Shown here piece after piece: positions 38,062 to 46,746 of a stretch of DNA of 64,000 bases. This stretch comes from Pontibacter flavimaris (GTDB lineage: Bacteria > Bacteroidota > Bacteroidia > Cytophagales > Hymenobacteraceae). The translations under genes and the position numbers were made by a program. The notes beneath the pieces are model-generated. The model did no database searches and was not told the DNA's origin. It saw only the letters and a program-made list of their open reading frames with translations. The stretch is taken from positions 1-64,000 of the forward strand of contig NZ_LVWA01000004.1 in the NCBI RefSeq assembly GCF_001907195.1. Direction: 5' to 3'. Position 1 is the stretch's first letter; each line of letters starts with the position of its first letter.

Positions 38062-38094
38062 GCCGCCGGAAGTATAACCGGCGGCTTTTTTTTA
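38062..38094 (+). terminator. SPFH gene terminator with AAGTATAA as its loop
   Basis: GCCGCCGG (38062-38069), loop AAGTATAA (38070-38077), CCGGCGGC (38078-38085), then nine T. The loop is exactly the over-represented word. Confidence 0.97.
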
Positions 38095-38707
38095 CTCCTC
38101 CCCAGCCCTCCCCTCTTATCGAGTGCCCCTACCCCCAGAACAGGGGAGGGAGCTTTGCAGCACCGAATCCAACCACCCCTACCCCTCTCCCGAAACAAGT
38201 TCGGGACCCAAGACTTGTAAGGCGGGGAGTCTGTAGTTGCTTCTGCTGAAGTATAAGTTGCATAGCCGCAGCCTTCGCGCGGACAGGTCGCGACCTGTCC
38301 CTACAAAGTATAAACCCACCCCAGCCCCTCCCGAGAGGGGAATTCGGGAACGATTATCATCCCCCTGCCCCCTTCGAAGGGGGACTTTGATTCTTCGAGC
38401 TCCGTCAGCCGCTGCTATCGAATCTGATCCCAGCCTTTGGGTTGAGCGCCTATGCGAGTTTTTCCGGTGCCGAACGAGAGTGAGGCATTGCGACGTTAGG
38501 AGCAAAGGAAAAGCTCCCAGCGCGATGCCCGAAGGCGAGGCCTCCCGGCCTTGAGGGAGCCAAAGTATAAAATGAAGCGAGACGCTCGTAAGTCTGGAGG
38601 ATGAACGGAAGCTAGCAAAGATAGCTTATTTCAAGTTACAAGAGGCGGCGGCAAATAGAGACACAAGCGGACGCCCCGAAATGCTCCGGGACTTTCAGCT
38701 TGCGCCA
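38092..38707 (+). repeat. Composite intergenic repeat, copy C
   Basis: Plus orientation, filling the gap between the convergent SPFH and nuoC genes. G/C-rich modules (38096-38235), a GACAGGTCGCGACCTGTC palindrome (38281-38300), another G/C module, the core (about 38411-38655) and the long X module (38661-38707). The core stem is AGGCC/GGCCT (38538-38551). This is the most complete copy. No protein gene is seen. Confidence 0.87.
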
Positions 38708-38772
38708 GAGCAGTATATAGTATATCCAAGTATAGCTACTTACGCCAGAAAGAGAAGGGAAATATATCGATC

Positions 38773-39375
38773 TTACTCCGGCTTCTCGCGCTTATCCGGA
38801 AACTGCTCGGCGGGCGGTTGCTGGGTAAGTATAACCGGCTCACCCCGGAAGCCGTTGTTCTCGTTGTGTTGGTCGTAGGGCACTTTGATGCCGTGGTAGT
38901 AGTCCTGCAGTTGGTAATCCTTGCGGAGCGGGTGTCCCTGCCAGTCAGCGGCGCAGAGGATGCGGCGCATGTCGGGGTGATCTGTAAAGTAGATGCCGAA
39001 CATATCGAACACCTCGCGCTCGTGCCAGTCGGCGGTGCGCCAGATATGGCTGACGGTGGGCACCTGCGGTATTACCTCTTCCGATGTGCTGTTGCGTGGC
39101 ACCCGTACTTTCAGCGTCAGGTGATGATCGTAGGGGATGGAGTACAACGTATAAATCACCTCCATCATACCGGCCTCGGGCCCGTTGTCCATCCCCGTCA
39201 GGCAGGAGAGGCAATCGAAATAGGTTAGCTCGTTGTCGTGGAGCTCCAGGCATACCTCCGGCAGGCGCTCCGGCTGAAGCACCAGGTATGGCTGCAGGGC
39301 ATCGGTCTTTGCCTCAAGTATAACTGCTGCGCCAAACCGATCAAGTATAAACTGCTGTAGCTCCCCGAAGGTCAT
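38773..39375 (-). CDS. nuoC: NADH-quinone oxidoreductase subunit C
   Basis: 200 aa, a 30-kDa-type complex I subunit of the peripheral arm. The family signature WHEREVFDMFGIYFTDHPDMRRIL is present (cut here: WHEREVFDMFGI and FTDHPDMRRIL). It follows nuoB by 77 bp of AT-rich inverted repeat (39376-39452). It has a stop well before nuoD, so it is not a NuoCD fusion. Confidence 0.95.
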   Translation of the reverse strand: MTFGELQQFILDRFGAAVILEAKTDALQPYLVLQPERLPEVCLELHDNELTYFDCLSCLTGMDNGPEAGMMEVIYTLYSIPYDHHLTLKVRVPRNSTSEEVIPQVPTVSHIWRTADWHEREVFDMFGIYFTDHPDMRRILCAADWQGHPLRKDYQLQDYYHGIKVPYDQHNENNGFRGEPVILTQQPPAEQFPDKREKPE

Positions 39376-39452
39376 AATTATTAATTAATAGTAAATAATG
39401 AGTAATTACTAATCTCCCTAACCATTAATCATTACTGATTACTCATTCCTAA

Positions 39453-39968
39453 TTAAGCATTCTTCATTCTTTTCGCCATGATCTGCTGCACGGCTCTCGG
39501 GGCACGAATGGTTTCCTGGCGGATGATCTCCTGTAATTTTAAGAAGCCACCGATCAGCGCCTCCGGCCTTGGCGGGCAGCCTGGCACGTACACATCCACC
39601 GGAATAATCCTGTCCACCCCCTTTACCACATGATAACCATGCTCCCAGTACGGGCCGCCGCAGTTAGAGCAGCTTCCCATCGAGATCACGTAGCGCGGCT
39701 CGGGCATCTGCTCGTAGAGGCGGCGCACGCGGTCGGCCATCTTAAAGGTAACCGTGCCGGCCACGATCATCACATCCGACTGGCGCGGCGAGGCGCGCGG
39801 TATAATGCCGAAGCGGTCCAGGTCGTAGCCCGAGGCATAGGCCCCCATCATCTCAATGGCGCAGCACGCTAGCCCAAAGCCCATCGGGAACAGCGAGGTG
39901 AGCCGCGCCCAGTTGAGCAGGTCATCCAGTTTGGTGATCACTACGCCGCCTTCTCCTGTCTTATCCAC
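39453..39968 (-). CDS. nuoB: NADH-quinone oxidoreductase subunit B
   Basis: 171 aa, the PSST-type subunit that holds cluster N2. The four ligand cysteines are visible: the CC pair in [10 protein letters not shown], one in GSCSNCGG and one in [11 protein letters not shown]. Its operon neighbours are nuoA (30 bp upstream) and nuoC. Confidence 0.96.
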   Translation of the reverse strand: MDKTGEGGVVITKLDDLLNWARLTSLFPMGFGLACCAIEMMGAYASGYDLDRFGIIPRASPRQSDVMIVAGTVTFKMADRVRRLYEQMPEPRYVISMGSCSNCGGPYWEHGYHVVKGVDRIIPVDVYVPGCPPRPEALIGGFLKLQEIIRQETIRAPRAVQQIMAKRMKNA

Positions 39969-39998
39969 GTTTTATACTTAGGAATGTGAATTACACTT

Positions 39999-40517
39999 CT
40001 ATACCTCGTTTGTTCTTTGTCCTGCGTCTTTTGTCCTCAGGTCGTACTTTCGCTCGTTTACACGCTGGTACACGTCCAGGGGTATTTTGGAGCGGCTCTG
40101 CGGAAGTATAGGCTTTGGCTTTATCCAGTCCAGATGCCCCTTGGCCCAGGCATACGCCAGTCCCAGCACCAACACGCCTATAAAGATGAACATTTCTACG
40201 AGCGAAAACCATCCCCACAGGCCGTCTGTCGCCTCTATTAAATCCCTGCGGCCAAACACGGTGGCCCACGGAAACAGGAAGGCCAGCTCCACATCAAAAA
40301 TGATGAAAATGAGCGCCACCACGTAAAAACGCGGATTAAACTGCACCCAGGCATTACCGATCGGCTCCTCCCCCGATTCGTAAGTAGTCAGCTTCTCCGG
40401 GTTGGGCCTGCTCGGGCGGATAATCCTGGCCGTGAGCAGTCCGATCACCACAAAGATAGCCCCGCCTACCAGAAAGAGCAGGATAGTTCCGAAGTCTGAT
40501 GTATAGTTTTCTGCCAT
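39999..40517 (-). CDS. nuoA: NADH-quinone oxidoreductase subunit A
   Basis: 172 aa with three TM helices, about 10-30, 70-92 and 100-120. The family loop [24 protein letters not shown] and the VEMFIF helix are present. A C-terminal tail about 125-172 is charged and longer than in E. coli. It is the first nuo gene, with a TAATTTTG -7 box 20 nt upstream. Confidence 0.95.
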   Translation of the reverse strand: MAENYTSDFGTILLFLVGGAIFVVIGLLTARIIRPSRPNPEKLTTYESGEEPIGNAWVQFNPRFYVVALIFIIFDVELAFLFPWATVFGRRDLIEATDGLWGWFSLVEMFIFIGVLVLGLAYAWAKGHLDWIKPKPILPQSRSKIPLDVYQRVNERKYDLRTKDAGQRTNEV

Positions 40518-40536
40518 GGCGCCGCAGCTGTTTAGG

Positions 40537-40544
40537 CAAAATTA
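40537..40544 (-). promoter_or_regulatory. nuoABC -7 box
   Basis: TAATTTTG on the minus strand, 19 nt before the nuoA ATG at 40517. No clear -33 element. Confidence 0.5.
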
Positions 40545-40624
40545 CGATAAAATTTCCACCCCTGCTCTAAAAGAGGTTTTAACATGGTTCAAGCATCCGG
40601 TTATGCTTCTACCTCCCACTGCTG

Positions 40625-40675
40625 GCGCGGGTTTGCAACCCGTGCCTTCCTATCTTCTCGGATTTGCAATCCGAG
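40625..40675. repeat. Two TGCAA-centred palindromes
   Basis: GCGCGGGTTTGCAACCCGTGCC near 40625-40646 and CTCGGATTTGCAATCCGAG at 40657-40675. Same style as 22825-22874, with compensated stem changes (GGGTT/AACCC against GGATT/AATCC). Confidence 0.75.
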
Positions 40676-40729
40676 TGGCTTGAAAAGCCATACTTATACT
40701 TCCGATTTATACTTTGGCTAGACTTTTAT

Positions 40730-41260
40730 ACTTTGCTGGCGCAAGCGTCCGCTTGTGCCTTTATACGCCCCTGCTTCCTTCTGTTTGAATCAAGCTATCC
40801 TTGTTAGCTGCCGTTCATCCTCCAGACTTACTTAAGCTACTGTTGCATCTATACTTTGGTGCTCTCAAGCCCGAGAGGGCTCGTCCTCAGGCATCGCGCT
40901 GGGAGCTTTTCCTGCCCTCGTGCCTCGGGCTGCCTCACTTGCGTTCGGCACCGGAAAAACTCGCATAGGCGCTCAACCCAAGGACTGGGAACAGAATCGA
41001 TAGTTACAGCTATTACTATTGTCCCTTTGAGGGGACTATAGGGGTGTTTATACTTTGACTATGAAACTTATACCTTGAAGTGTAGCTAAGACCAAGCTCC
41101 CCTCCTTGGCTAAGGAGGGGTAGGGGTGGTTAGACCCGGTACTGCAGAACACCCTCCCCTGTTTTGGGGGTAGGGGCCCTCGACAAAAGGGGAGGGCCGG
41201 GGTGGGGTGAAAATTCCCCTCCTTGGATAAGGAGGGGTAGGGGTGGTTGGATAAGGCTGA
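40730..41260 (-). repeat. Composite intergenic repeat, copy D
   Basis: Minus orientation: short X module (40737-40760), core (about 40770-41015), then G/C-rich modules to about 41260. Stem AGCCC/GGGCT. It fills the 818-bp divergent gap between nuoA and the NHLRC2-like gene. It matches copy A over most of its length. No protein gene is seen. Confidence 0.86.
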
Positions 41261-41335
41261 GATGGGGTAAACAAATCATCCCCCAAACCTGTAACAACTA
41301 AAGCACCGCACACACGCTTAAACCATACTTACACT

Positions 41336-42772
41336 ATGCTTACCGGACGCACAAATGCACCAGAGATAAACACCGAATACGGCTGGCTCAACACCGACAG
41401 GAGCTGGTCCATCAAAGACTTTGCAGGCAAGATCGTGCTGCTCGATTTCTGGACCTTTGGCTGCATTAACTGCCAGCACATTGTGCCTGACCTGAAGCGG
41501 CTGGAGGAGGAGTATGCCGATGTGCTGGTGGTAGTGGGCATCCACTCGGCCAAGTTCGACGCTGAGAAGCAGAACGAGACCATCCTGCAGGCCATCCGCA
41601 AGTTTGGCATAGAGCACCCGGTTGTAAATGATGCTGACTATAAAATCTGGAACCAGTATGGCGTGCGCGCCTGGCCTACCACGGTGCTCATAGACCCCAA
41701 GGGAAAGGTAATTGGCCAACATGCCGGCGAAGGCGTGTACCAAACGGTGCAGCCTTACATAGAGCAACTAACAGAAGAGCATAAGGATGTATTGAACCGC
41801 GAGCCGATCCGTTTCCACGTGGAGCATGAGGCTACGCCGGAGCAGGGTTTATACTTTCCCTCCAAGCTCATCAGCGACACGAAGGGCAACATCTACCTCT
41901 CCGACAGCGGCCACAACCGCATCCTGAAGCTAAACCAGCAAGGGCAGGTGCTGGAAGTGATTGGCAGCGGAGAGCAGGGTTTTGAAAACGGCAGTTACAC
42001 CGAGGCTACTTTTTACGAGCCGCACGGCCTGGCGCTGCACGGAAGTATACTCTACGTGGCAGATGCTAAGAACAACGCTATCCGGAAGGTAGATCTCGAA
42101 CATAAGACCGTTGAAACGGCAGCTAGCAACGGCGAAATGGGCTATTATTTCCTGGACGACAAGCTGGACGAGCCCGTAAACCCCAATAGCCCCTGGGACC
42201 TGCTCATACTTGGTGAGTACCTCTACATTGCCAGCGCCGGCAACCACCAGATCCTGCGCATGGATTTGGCCACCGGGAAAGTATACCGCTACGCCGGCAG
42301 CGGCCGCGAGGCGCTCACCGACGGGCCGTTACTTCAGGCTGCCTTCAACCAGCCCAGCGGACTGGCCTCTAACGGACCTATACTTTACGTAGCCGATGCT
42401 GAGGCCAGTGCCATCCGCACCGTGAACACGGAAACCGGCATGGTGCTCACCCCATTGGGCAGAGGCCTGTTTGATTTTGGGGATGTGGACGGCGACACCG
42501 ACGACGCGCTGCTGCAGCACTGCGTAGGCCTGGAGGTGATCGACAGCGACGTGTACATTGCTGACACCTACAACGGCAAGATTAAAGTACTCGACTTGCA
42601 GCGCAGGCGCGTGCGCACCCTCACCAGCGGCCTCCACGAACCCAACGACATCATTTTCCTGAACGGGCAGCTCTGGGTAACCAGCACCAACAGCCACCAG
42701 TTATTCACCGTCGATTTACATACCGGCCAGAAGCAGGAGGTACAGGTGAGCTTTGCGCCTGCCAACGTATAA
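41336..42772 (+). CDS. NHLRC2-like thioredoxin / NHL beta-propeller protein
   Basis: 478 aa. A thioredoxin-like domain about 1-150 has the unusual active-site CINC (WTFGCINCQH). A six-bladed NHL propeller follows about 165-470, with blades such as YLSDSGHNRILKL, LYVADAKNNAIRKV and YVADAEASAIRTV. This two-domain build is that of animal NHLRC2, whose role is unclear. No signal peptide is seen, so it is probably cytoplasmic. Redox activity is inferred from the CxxC. Confidence 0.9.
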   Translation: MLTGRTNAPEINTEYGWLNTDRSWSIKDFAGKIVLLDFWTFGCINCQHIVPDLKRLEEEYADVLVVVGIHSAKFDAEKQNETILQAIRKFGIEHPVVNDADYKIWNQYGVRAWPTTVLIDPKGKVIGQHAGEGVYQTVQPYIEQLTEEHKDVLNREPIRFHVEHEATPEQGLYFPSKLISDTKGNIYLSDSGHNRILKLNQQGQVLEVIGSGEQGFENGSYTEATFYEPHGLALHGSILYVADAKNNAIRKVDLEHKTVETAASNGEMGYYFLDDKLDEPVNPNSPWDLLILGEYLYIASAGNHQILRMDLATGKVYRYAGSGREALTDGPLLQAAFNQPSGLASNGPILYVADAEASAIRTVNTETGMVLTPLGRGLFDFGDVDGDTDDALLQHCVGLEVIDSDVYIADTYNGKIKVLDLQRRRVRTLTSGLHEPNDIIFLNGQLWVTSTNSHQLFTVDLHTGQKQEVQVSFAPANV

Positions 42773-42777
42773 AAAGC

Positions 42778-43341
42778 CTACGCAGCGGCCTGTTGCGCTA
42801 GCTGCTGCTTTACCCGCAGCGCCTGCTGCACGTGCCGCTCCTGGTGCGCCACCACAAACTCCAACGCCTCCCCTATCCGCAGTTTCAGCAGTTGGAAGAA
42901 CTCCACCGGCACCGCCTTCTCGCTCAGGTCTGCCTTCACCGCATCACGAATCAGTTGCAGCAGCTCCTGCTGGTGCTGCAGAAACTCCTTTAGGGTGGCG
43001 CGGGTCAGCTGGCTGTTGTTGGGGTTCATGTGCTTCACGGTCTTGTGCTTCTTCATGTTCTGCGGCCGCACCATCTCCAGCGATTTTTTGCCCAGCCAGC
43101 TGTAGGTTATACTTTGCACGTAGTTTCCGGTGGAGTTCTGGGCAATGGCCTTGGCCAGGGCCGGGTTGTAATAGCGGCTGTAGCGGTTCAGGTGCTCCAG
43201 GCACTCCAGCATGCTCCAGCTATCGGAGGCAGGTTTGTGGTTGAGGTCTACCAGGCTTAGCGAGTCGAAGCTGTGAACTACGGTTTCGTAGAGGCTTCTG
43301 GTGGTTTGGGAGAGTTGTTCTAGTGTCGTCATGGATCTCAT
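42778..43341 (-). CDS. DinB-family protein
   Basis: 187 aa from the ATG at 43341; 43332 is also possible. An in-frame ATG at 43362 is rejected because it lies inside the -7 box. The four-helix DinB bundle has the metal-type His set at WSMLECLEHLNRYS, and HQERHVQQ near the C-terminus. Some family members are bacillithiol S-transferases, which would fit the YtxJ gene, but the substrate is unknown. It ends 5 bp from the convergent NHLRC2-like gene. Confidence 0.85.
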   Translation of the reverse strand: MRSMTTLEQLSQTTRSLYETVVHSFDSLSLVDLNHKPASDSWSMLECLEHLNRYSRYYNPALAKAIAQNSTGNYVQSITYSWLGKKSLEMVRPQNMKKHKTVKHMNPNNSQLTRATLKEFLQHQQELLQLIRDAVKADLSEKAVPVEFFQLLKLRIGEALEFVVAHQERHVQQALRVKQQLAQQAAA

Positions 43342-43359
43342 AGTTTTATGTGTACACCC

Positions 43360-43387
43360 CAAAGGTACAGCAGGTTATACGCACCAA
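43360..43387 (-). promoter_or_regulatory. dinB-type gene promoter
   Basis: On the minus strand TTG (43387-43385), 17 nt, then TACCTTTG (43367-43360), 18 nt before the ATG at 43341. Confidence 0.65.
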
Positions 43388-43474
43388 TCCTTGACGGGAA
43401 TCAAGGTTTAAGATAGTATATATAAAGATTTTTTTGCATCTTCAGCACCTGGCCACACATCATACACTGTCCAT

Positions 43475-44155
43475 ATGAGAAAATCAGTTAAAGTACTAGC
43501 GTTATCATTACTAGCCTGCGGCCTGTCTTACATGGATGCTGCGGCACAGTATACTTTAACAACAGACATGGAGGCCCGCCCCATACATGAGTATAACACA
43601 ATTTCCATGACTGGTTCGCCTTACCTCCACCCCGACTGGGCCGAAGGCGCCATCTCCCTGAGCAATGGCACCACCTATCAGGGTATCAACATCATGTATG
43701 ATCAGGTAAAGGATGTGATTCTTTTTAAGAACAAGGATGACCAGGTAATGGAATTGATAGAGCCGGTGAAGGAGTTCAGCATCAGTTATATCCAAAACAA
43801 CGAGAAGGTTAACAAGACTTTCCGCAAAGGCTACAGCAGCGAGGGCGTGACTCCGGATGCCTTTTTGGAGGTACTTGCTGATGGCAAAACCACACTCCTA
43901 AAACGAACCACCAAGAACGTTTTCGACCGCAAGGGCTATAGCTCTGCCACCATCGAGCGAGAGGTACAGGAGAGCCAAGATTACTACGTTGCCAATAGCA
44001 ACAAGCTGTTGAAAGTGAAGAAGAGCAAAGGCTCGCTGCTGGCGGCTCTGCCAGGCAAGGCCGATGAGCTGCAATCCTACATCAAAACCAACTCCCTGAA
44101 CCTGCGCAACGACAGCGACATGGCCAAGCTAGTGGCTTACTACAACAGCCTGTAA
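43475..44155 (+). CDS. Exported protein of unknown function
   Basis: 226 aa. Signal peptide about 1-24 (DAAAQ). The mature part (SLSNGTTYQGINIMYDQVKDVILF, FRKGYSSEGVTPDAFLEVL) looks like a conserved Bacteroidota periplasmic beta-rich fold, with a C-terminal helical region rich in Lys and Asn. No TM helix, no sorting domain. I do not recognise a reaction or family name. It is convergent with the Crp-like gene, with 6 bp between. Confidence 0.6.
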   Translation: MRKSVKVLALSLLACGLSYMDAAAQYTLTTDMEARPIHEYNTISMTGSPYLHPDWAEGAISLSNGTTYQGINIMYDQVKDVILFKNKDDQVMELIEPVKEFSISYIQNNEKVNKTFRKGYSSEGVTPDAFLEVLADGKTTLLKRTTKNVFDRKGYSSATIEREVQESQDYYVANSNKLLKVKKSKGSLLAALPGKADELQSYIKTNSLNLRNDSDMAKLVAYYNSL

Positions 44156-44161
44156 GACGGG

Positions 44162-44713
44162 CTACTTCAGCCGGCTCAGCGTTTCCGGCGACATGCGCAG
44201 GTAGGAGGCGATATACTTTTTGGGGATGTGCTGGAACAGGTGCGGGCTGCGCTGCATCACGCGCTGCAGCCGTTGCGCCGGCTCGGGCAGCAGCAAATCC
44301 ACCTCGCGCTCTATCTTGCCCACCAGCGCCTTCTCCAACTGCTCGTACCAGAAGCGCCTGATGTGGGGACGCTCCTCCATCAGCTGCATAAAATCGTTTT
44401 TGCTGATGCCGAGCAGCTCGCTTTTCCGGAGGGCCTGTATGTAATAATCGGAGGGTTTGCCGGCCACGAAGGAGGGGAAGGAAACCACCAGCGTATTGGG
44501 GTAGGCAAAACCAACGCAGATCTCCTCGTCGGGGAGGGGGTAGTAGATGCGCAGCGCCCCGCTGGCTACAAAGTATAAGTTCTGCTCCACCTGTCCCTGC
44601 CGCGTCAGGAAGTCGTGCCGGCGCAGGTGCACCCGCTTCTGCCAGAGCATTTCCAGGGCGGCTATGTCTTCCGGCGCAAAGTATGGAACCTGCTGGAGGA
44701 GGGAGAGGGGCAT
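44162..44713 (-). CDS. Crp/Fnr-family transcriptional regulator
   Basis: 183 aa. Cyclic-nucleotide-binding beta-roll about 15-115 (FLTRQGQVEQNLYFVASGALRIYY split as FLTRQGQVEQN and LYFVASGALRIYY). The C-terminal helix-turn-helix about 150-183 ends in IPKKYIASYLRMSPETLSRLK-type recognition-helix sequence. The protein stops right after the recognition helix, shorter than E. coli Crp. No Cys cluster of Fnr type. Ligand and targets unknown. Confidence 0.87.
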   Translation of the reverse strand: MPLSLLQQVPYFAPEDIAALEMLWQKRVHLRRHDFLTRQGQVEQNLYFVASGALRIYYPLPDEEICVGFAYPNTLVVSFPSFVAGKPSDYYIQALRKSELLGISKNDFMQLMEERPHIRRFWYEQLEKALVGKIEREVDLLLPEPAQRLQRVMQRSPHLFQHIPKKYIASYLRMSPETLSRLK

Positions 44714-45010
44714 GGGAAAGTATGGCTTTAAAGTATTGAAGCTGGATTATAACCGCCGCCCTTGCTGCGTGTTTTCACCAGCAAGCGGTTGGGTTGCAGA
44801 AGTATAGATTGTTGGCGAGAACACCAACAATGGCGGAAAAAGTCTCCAGAAAGATGAATTGATTCTCCATCTCTAAAATGCTTATAATTAGCTTCTAGAT
44901 GGTCTAGAGCTTGGCTTAGTAAGGAGCTTTCTTTTGTCGTTATATCTCGCATCGACTTTTAGAAACTATTAGTTGGGATTAATAAAAATAATGAAAATTA
45001 TACCCTCTCC

Positions 45011-45295
45011 CTACCGCCGCTGCTCAAAATCTTCAAACCCCTCCAGCGTTTCCTTCTCCTCTACCTCCACCCGCTCCACCTTGGCGCGGCGCGGGCCTTG
45101 GTGCGCCCATTGCTCCAGTTGCTGCAGCGCATCCGCAGTGCCCTCGGCTTCCAGGTATACCGTGCCGTCGGGCTCGTTCTGCACAAACCCCGAAAGGCCG
45201 AGCTCCTGCGCCTTCTCCTGGGTGCTGGCCCTGAAAAACACTCCCTGCACCCTGCCGTGCACCCGCATAGCCACGCGTTTCTTGCTGTTCTCCAT
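45011..45295 (-). CDS. acyP: Acylphosphatase
   Basis: 94 aa, the standard small ferredoxin-like fold. It hydrolyses carboxyl-phosphate bonds. The catalytic Arg22 and Asn40 are in GRVQGVFFRA and GFVQNEPDG. An acidic C-terminal tail (EEKETLEGFEDFEQRR) is longer than in many homologues. Confidence 0.93.
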   Translation of the reverse strand: MENSKKRVAMRVHGRVQGVFFRASTQEKAQELGLSGFVQNEPDGTVYLEAEGTADALQQLEQWAHQGPRRAKVERVEVEEKETLEGFEDFEQRR

Positions 45296-45483
45296 CGTTG
45301 AAGTATAAAGGTATAAACCGAACCCTTATTCCTGAAAAACGGGCCCCGCCGGCATAGGTTAGCTTCCGTATATTTTAATGATCAGAACATTTACCGGGGG
45401 AGATTTTGTTATACTTAAAACCCGTATACTTGTGTATAGGACCAGGCGCTTCAGAAAGCCGGTTCTGCCGCAATAAATACTAT

Positions 45484-45490
45484 AGGAGGA
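45484..45490 (+). promoter_or_regulatory. Strong Shine-Dalgarno of the serine dehydratase gene
   Basis: AGGAGGA, 9 nt before the ATG at 45500. Most genes in this window lack a clear Shine-Dalgarno, as is usual in Bacteroidota, so this site stands out. Confidence 0.7.
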
Positions 45491-45499
45491 GTTAAAACG

Positions 45500-46405
45500 A
45501 TGTCATTACTATTCACTGATTTTAAGAGCTGGCAAAAGCACTGCGCTGAGACCGGCAAGCCATTATATGAGCCCGTGCTCGAGTACGAGATCGAGCAGAA
45601 AGGCCGCACCGAGGAGTTTATCTGGGAGAACATCGCCAAAGCTTACGAGGTGATGAAGGATGCCGTGCAAACCGGCCTCACCGAGGACATGAAGTCGCGC
45701 TCGGGCATGGTGAACAACGGGGCCAAGAAAGTGGCCCGATCGCCGGTAACGGTGCTCTCGCCGGAGTTTAAGATGCTGGTGTCGCGGGCATTGGGCGCCA
45801 AGGAGGTGAACTCCTGCATGGGCCGTGTAGTGGCCGCCCCTACGGCCGGTGCCTCGGGCATACTTCCGGGCACGCTCACCACGCTGCAGGAGCTGCACGG
45901 CCTGGAGGACAGAAAAATTCATGAGGCCCTGCTGGTGGCTGCCGGCATTGCCCTGATCATCGAACAGAATGCCTCGCTGGCCGGGGCGGTGGGCGGCTGC
46001 CAGGCCGAAACAGGCAGCGCCGCTGCCATGGCCGCTGGCGGCATTGTCTATTGCCTCGGCGGCGATGTACCGCAGGTGTTCAATGCCGTGGCCATCACCA
46101 TCCAATGCATGCTGGGCCTGGTGTGCGACCCGGTGGCCGGACTGGTGGAGGTGCCCTGCATTGTGCGCAACGCCAGCGCGGCAGCCATTGCCTTCTCCTC
46201 GGCGCAGCTCGCCATTGCCGGCGTAGACCCGGTTATACCGGTAGACCAGTGCGTGGCAGCGCTGGGCGAGGTAGGCGAAAGTATGGAGCGCAAGTATAAA
46301 GAGACCGCCGAAGGGGGCCTGGCCAACACCCCGAGAGCCCGCGAGATCGAGAACTTTGTGCTGGTGCAGGATGTGGAGATCCTGCCGGATGAGGACAATG
46401 TATAG
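45500..46405 (+). CDS. sdaAA: L-serine ammonia-lyase, iron-sulfur type, alpha subunit
   Basis: 301 aa, the alpha-chain length of the two-subunit enzyme that deaminates serine to pyruvate. Cluster cysteines are visible in VNSCMGRVVAAPTAGASG, GGCQAETGSA and LVCDPVAGLVEVPC. The beta subunit is not adjacent. Glycine cleavage by gcvP in this window would help supply serine, but co-regulation is not shown. The strong Shine-Dalgarno fixes the start. Confidence 0.94.
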   Translation: MSLLFTDFKSWQKHCAETGKPLYEPVLEYEIEQKGRTEEFIWENIAKAYEVMKDAVQTGLTEDMKSRSGMVNNGAKKVARSPVTVLSPEFKMLVSRALGAKEVNSCMGRVVAAPTAGASGILPGTLTTLQELHGLEDRKIHEALLVAAGIALIIEQNASLAGAVGGCQAETGSAAAMAAGGIVYCLGGDVPQVFNAVAITIQCMLGLVCDPVAGLVEVPCIVRNASAAAIAFSSAQLAIAGVDPVIPVDQCVAALGEVGESMERKYKETAEGGLANTPRAREIENFVLVQDVEILPDEDNV

Positions 46406-46417
46406 CGTTTGAAAAGT

Positions 46418-46461
46418 AAAGGGTGGGCGGTCGACGGGATCTTCTGCCCTTTTCTTTTTTA
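46418..46461 (+). terminator. Probable sdaAA terminator
   Basis: AAAGGG..GGGC (46418-46428) can pair with GCCCTTTT (46448-46455), followed by CTTTTTT. The stem is imperfect with a long loop. The rest of the gap to 46696 holds no gene that I can see. Confidence 0.45.
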
Positions 46462-46696
46462 GTGCAGGTGGCTGTTTCTGTAGGTTGATGCGCGTAAGAT
46501 CGAAGAACTATAACTTCTCCATGGTCTGCGAGCGCAGGTCTGCAACGCAACTGACCCGGAGGGGCCGGGAATGATTTAGCTACATTTGTTCTAAACTCAG
46601 TTTCTCAGAGGAGGCGCAGCATCTTCCACCTCCTCTTCATCCCCACCTGCCAGGCATCACTCCTATAAACAAACAGCTTTTCTGCCATTTAAGCCG

Positions 46697-46704
46697 TACC
46701 TTTG
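46697..46704 (+). promoter_or_regulatory. hemB -7 box
   Basis: TACCTTTG, 42 nt before the ATG at 46747. No clear TTG at -33. Confidence 0.55.
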
Positions 46705-46746
46705 CGGAGACAAAAGAAAGAACGCTTTTCTGTAAAATTCATAGAT

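Noticed and set aside
44728..44952. Minus-strand frame of 74 codons upstream of the Crp-like gene
   Set aside because: No family, no promoter box and no Shine-Dalgarno. It could be a fragment of a lost gene, but I cannot support it.
46702..46746. TTG start extending HemB by 15 codons
   Set aside because: The TTG lies inside the TACCTTTG -7 box and the extra residues do not resemble HemB N-termini.
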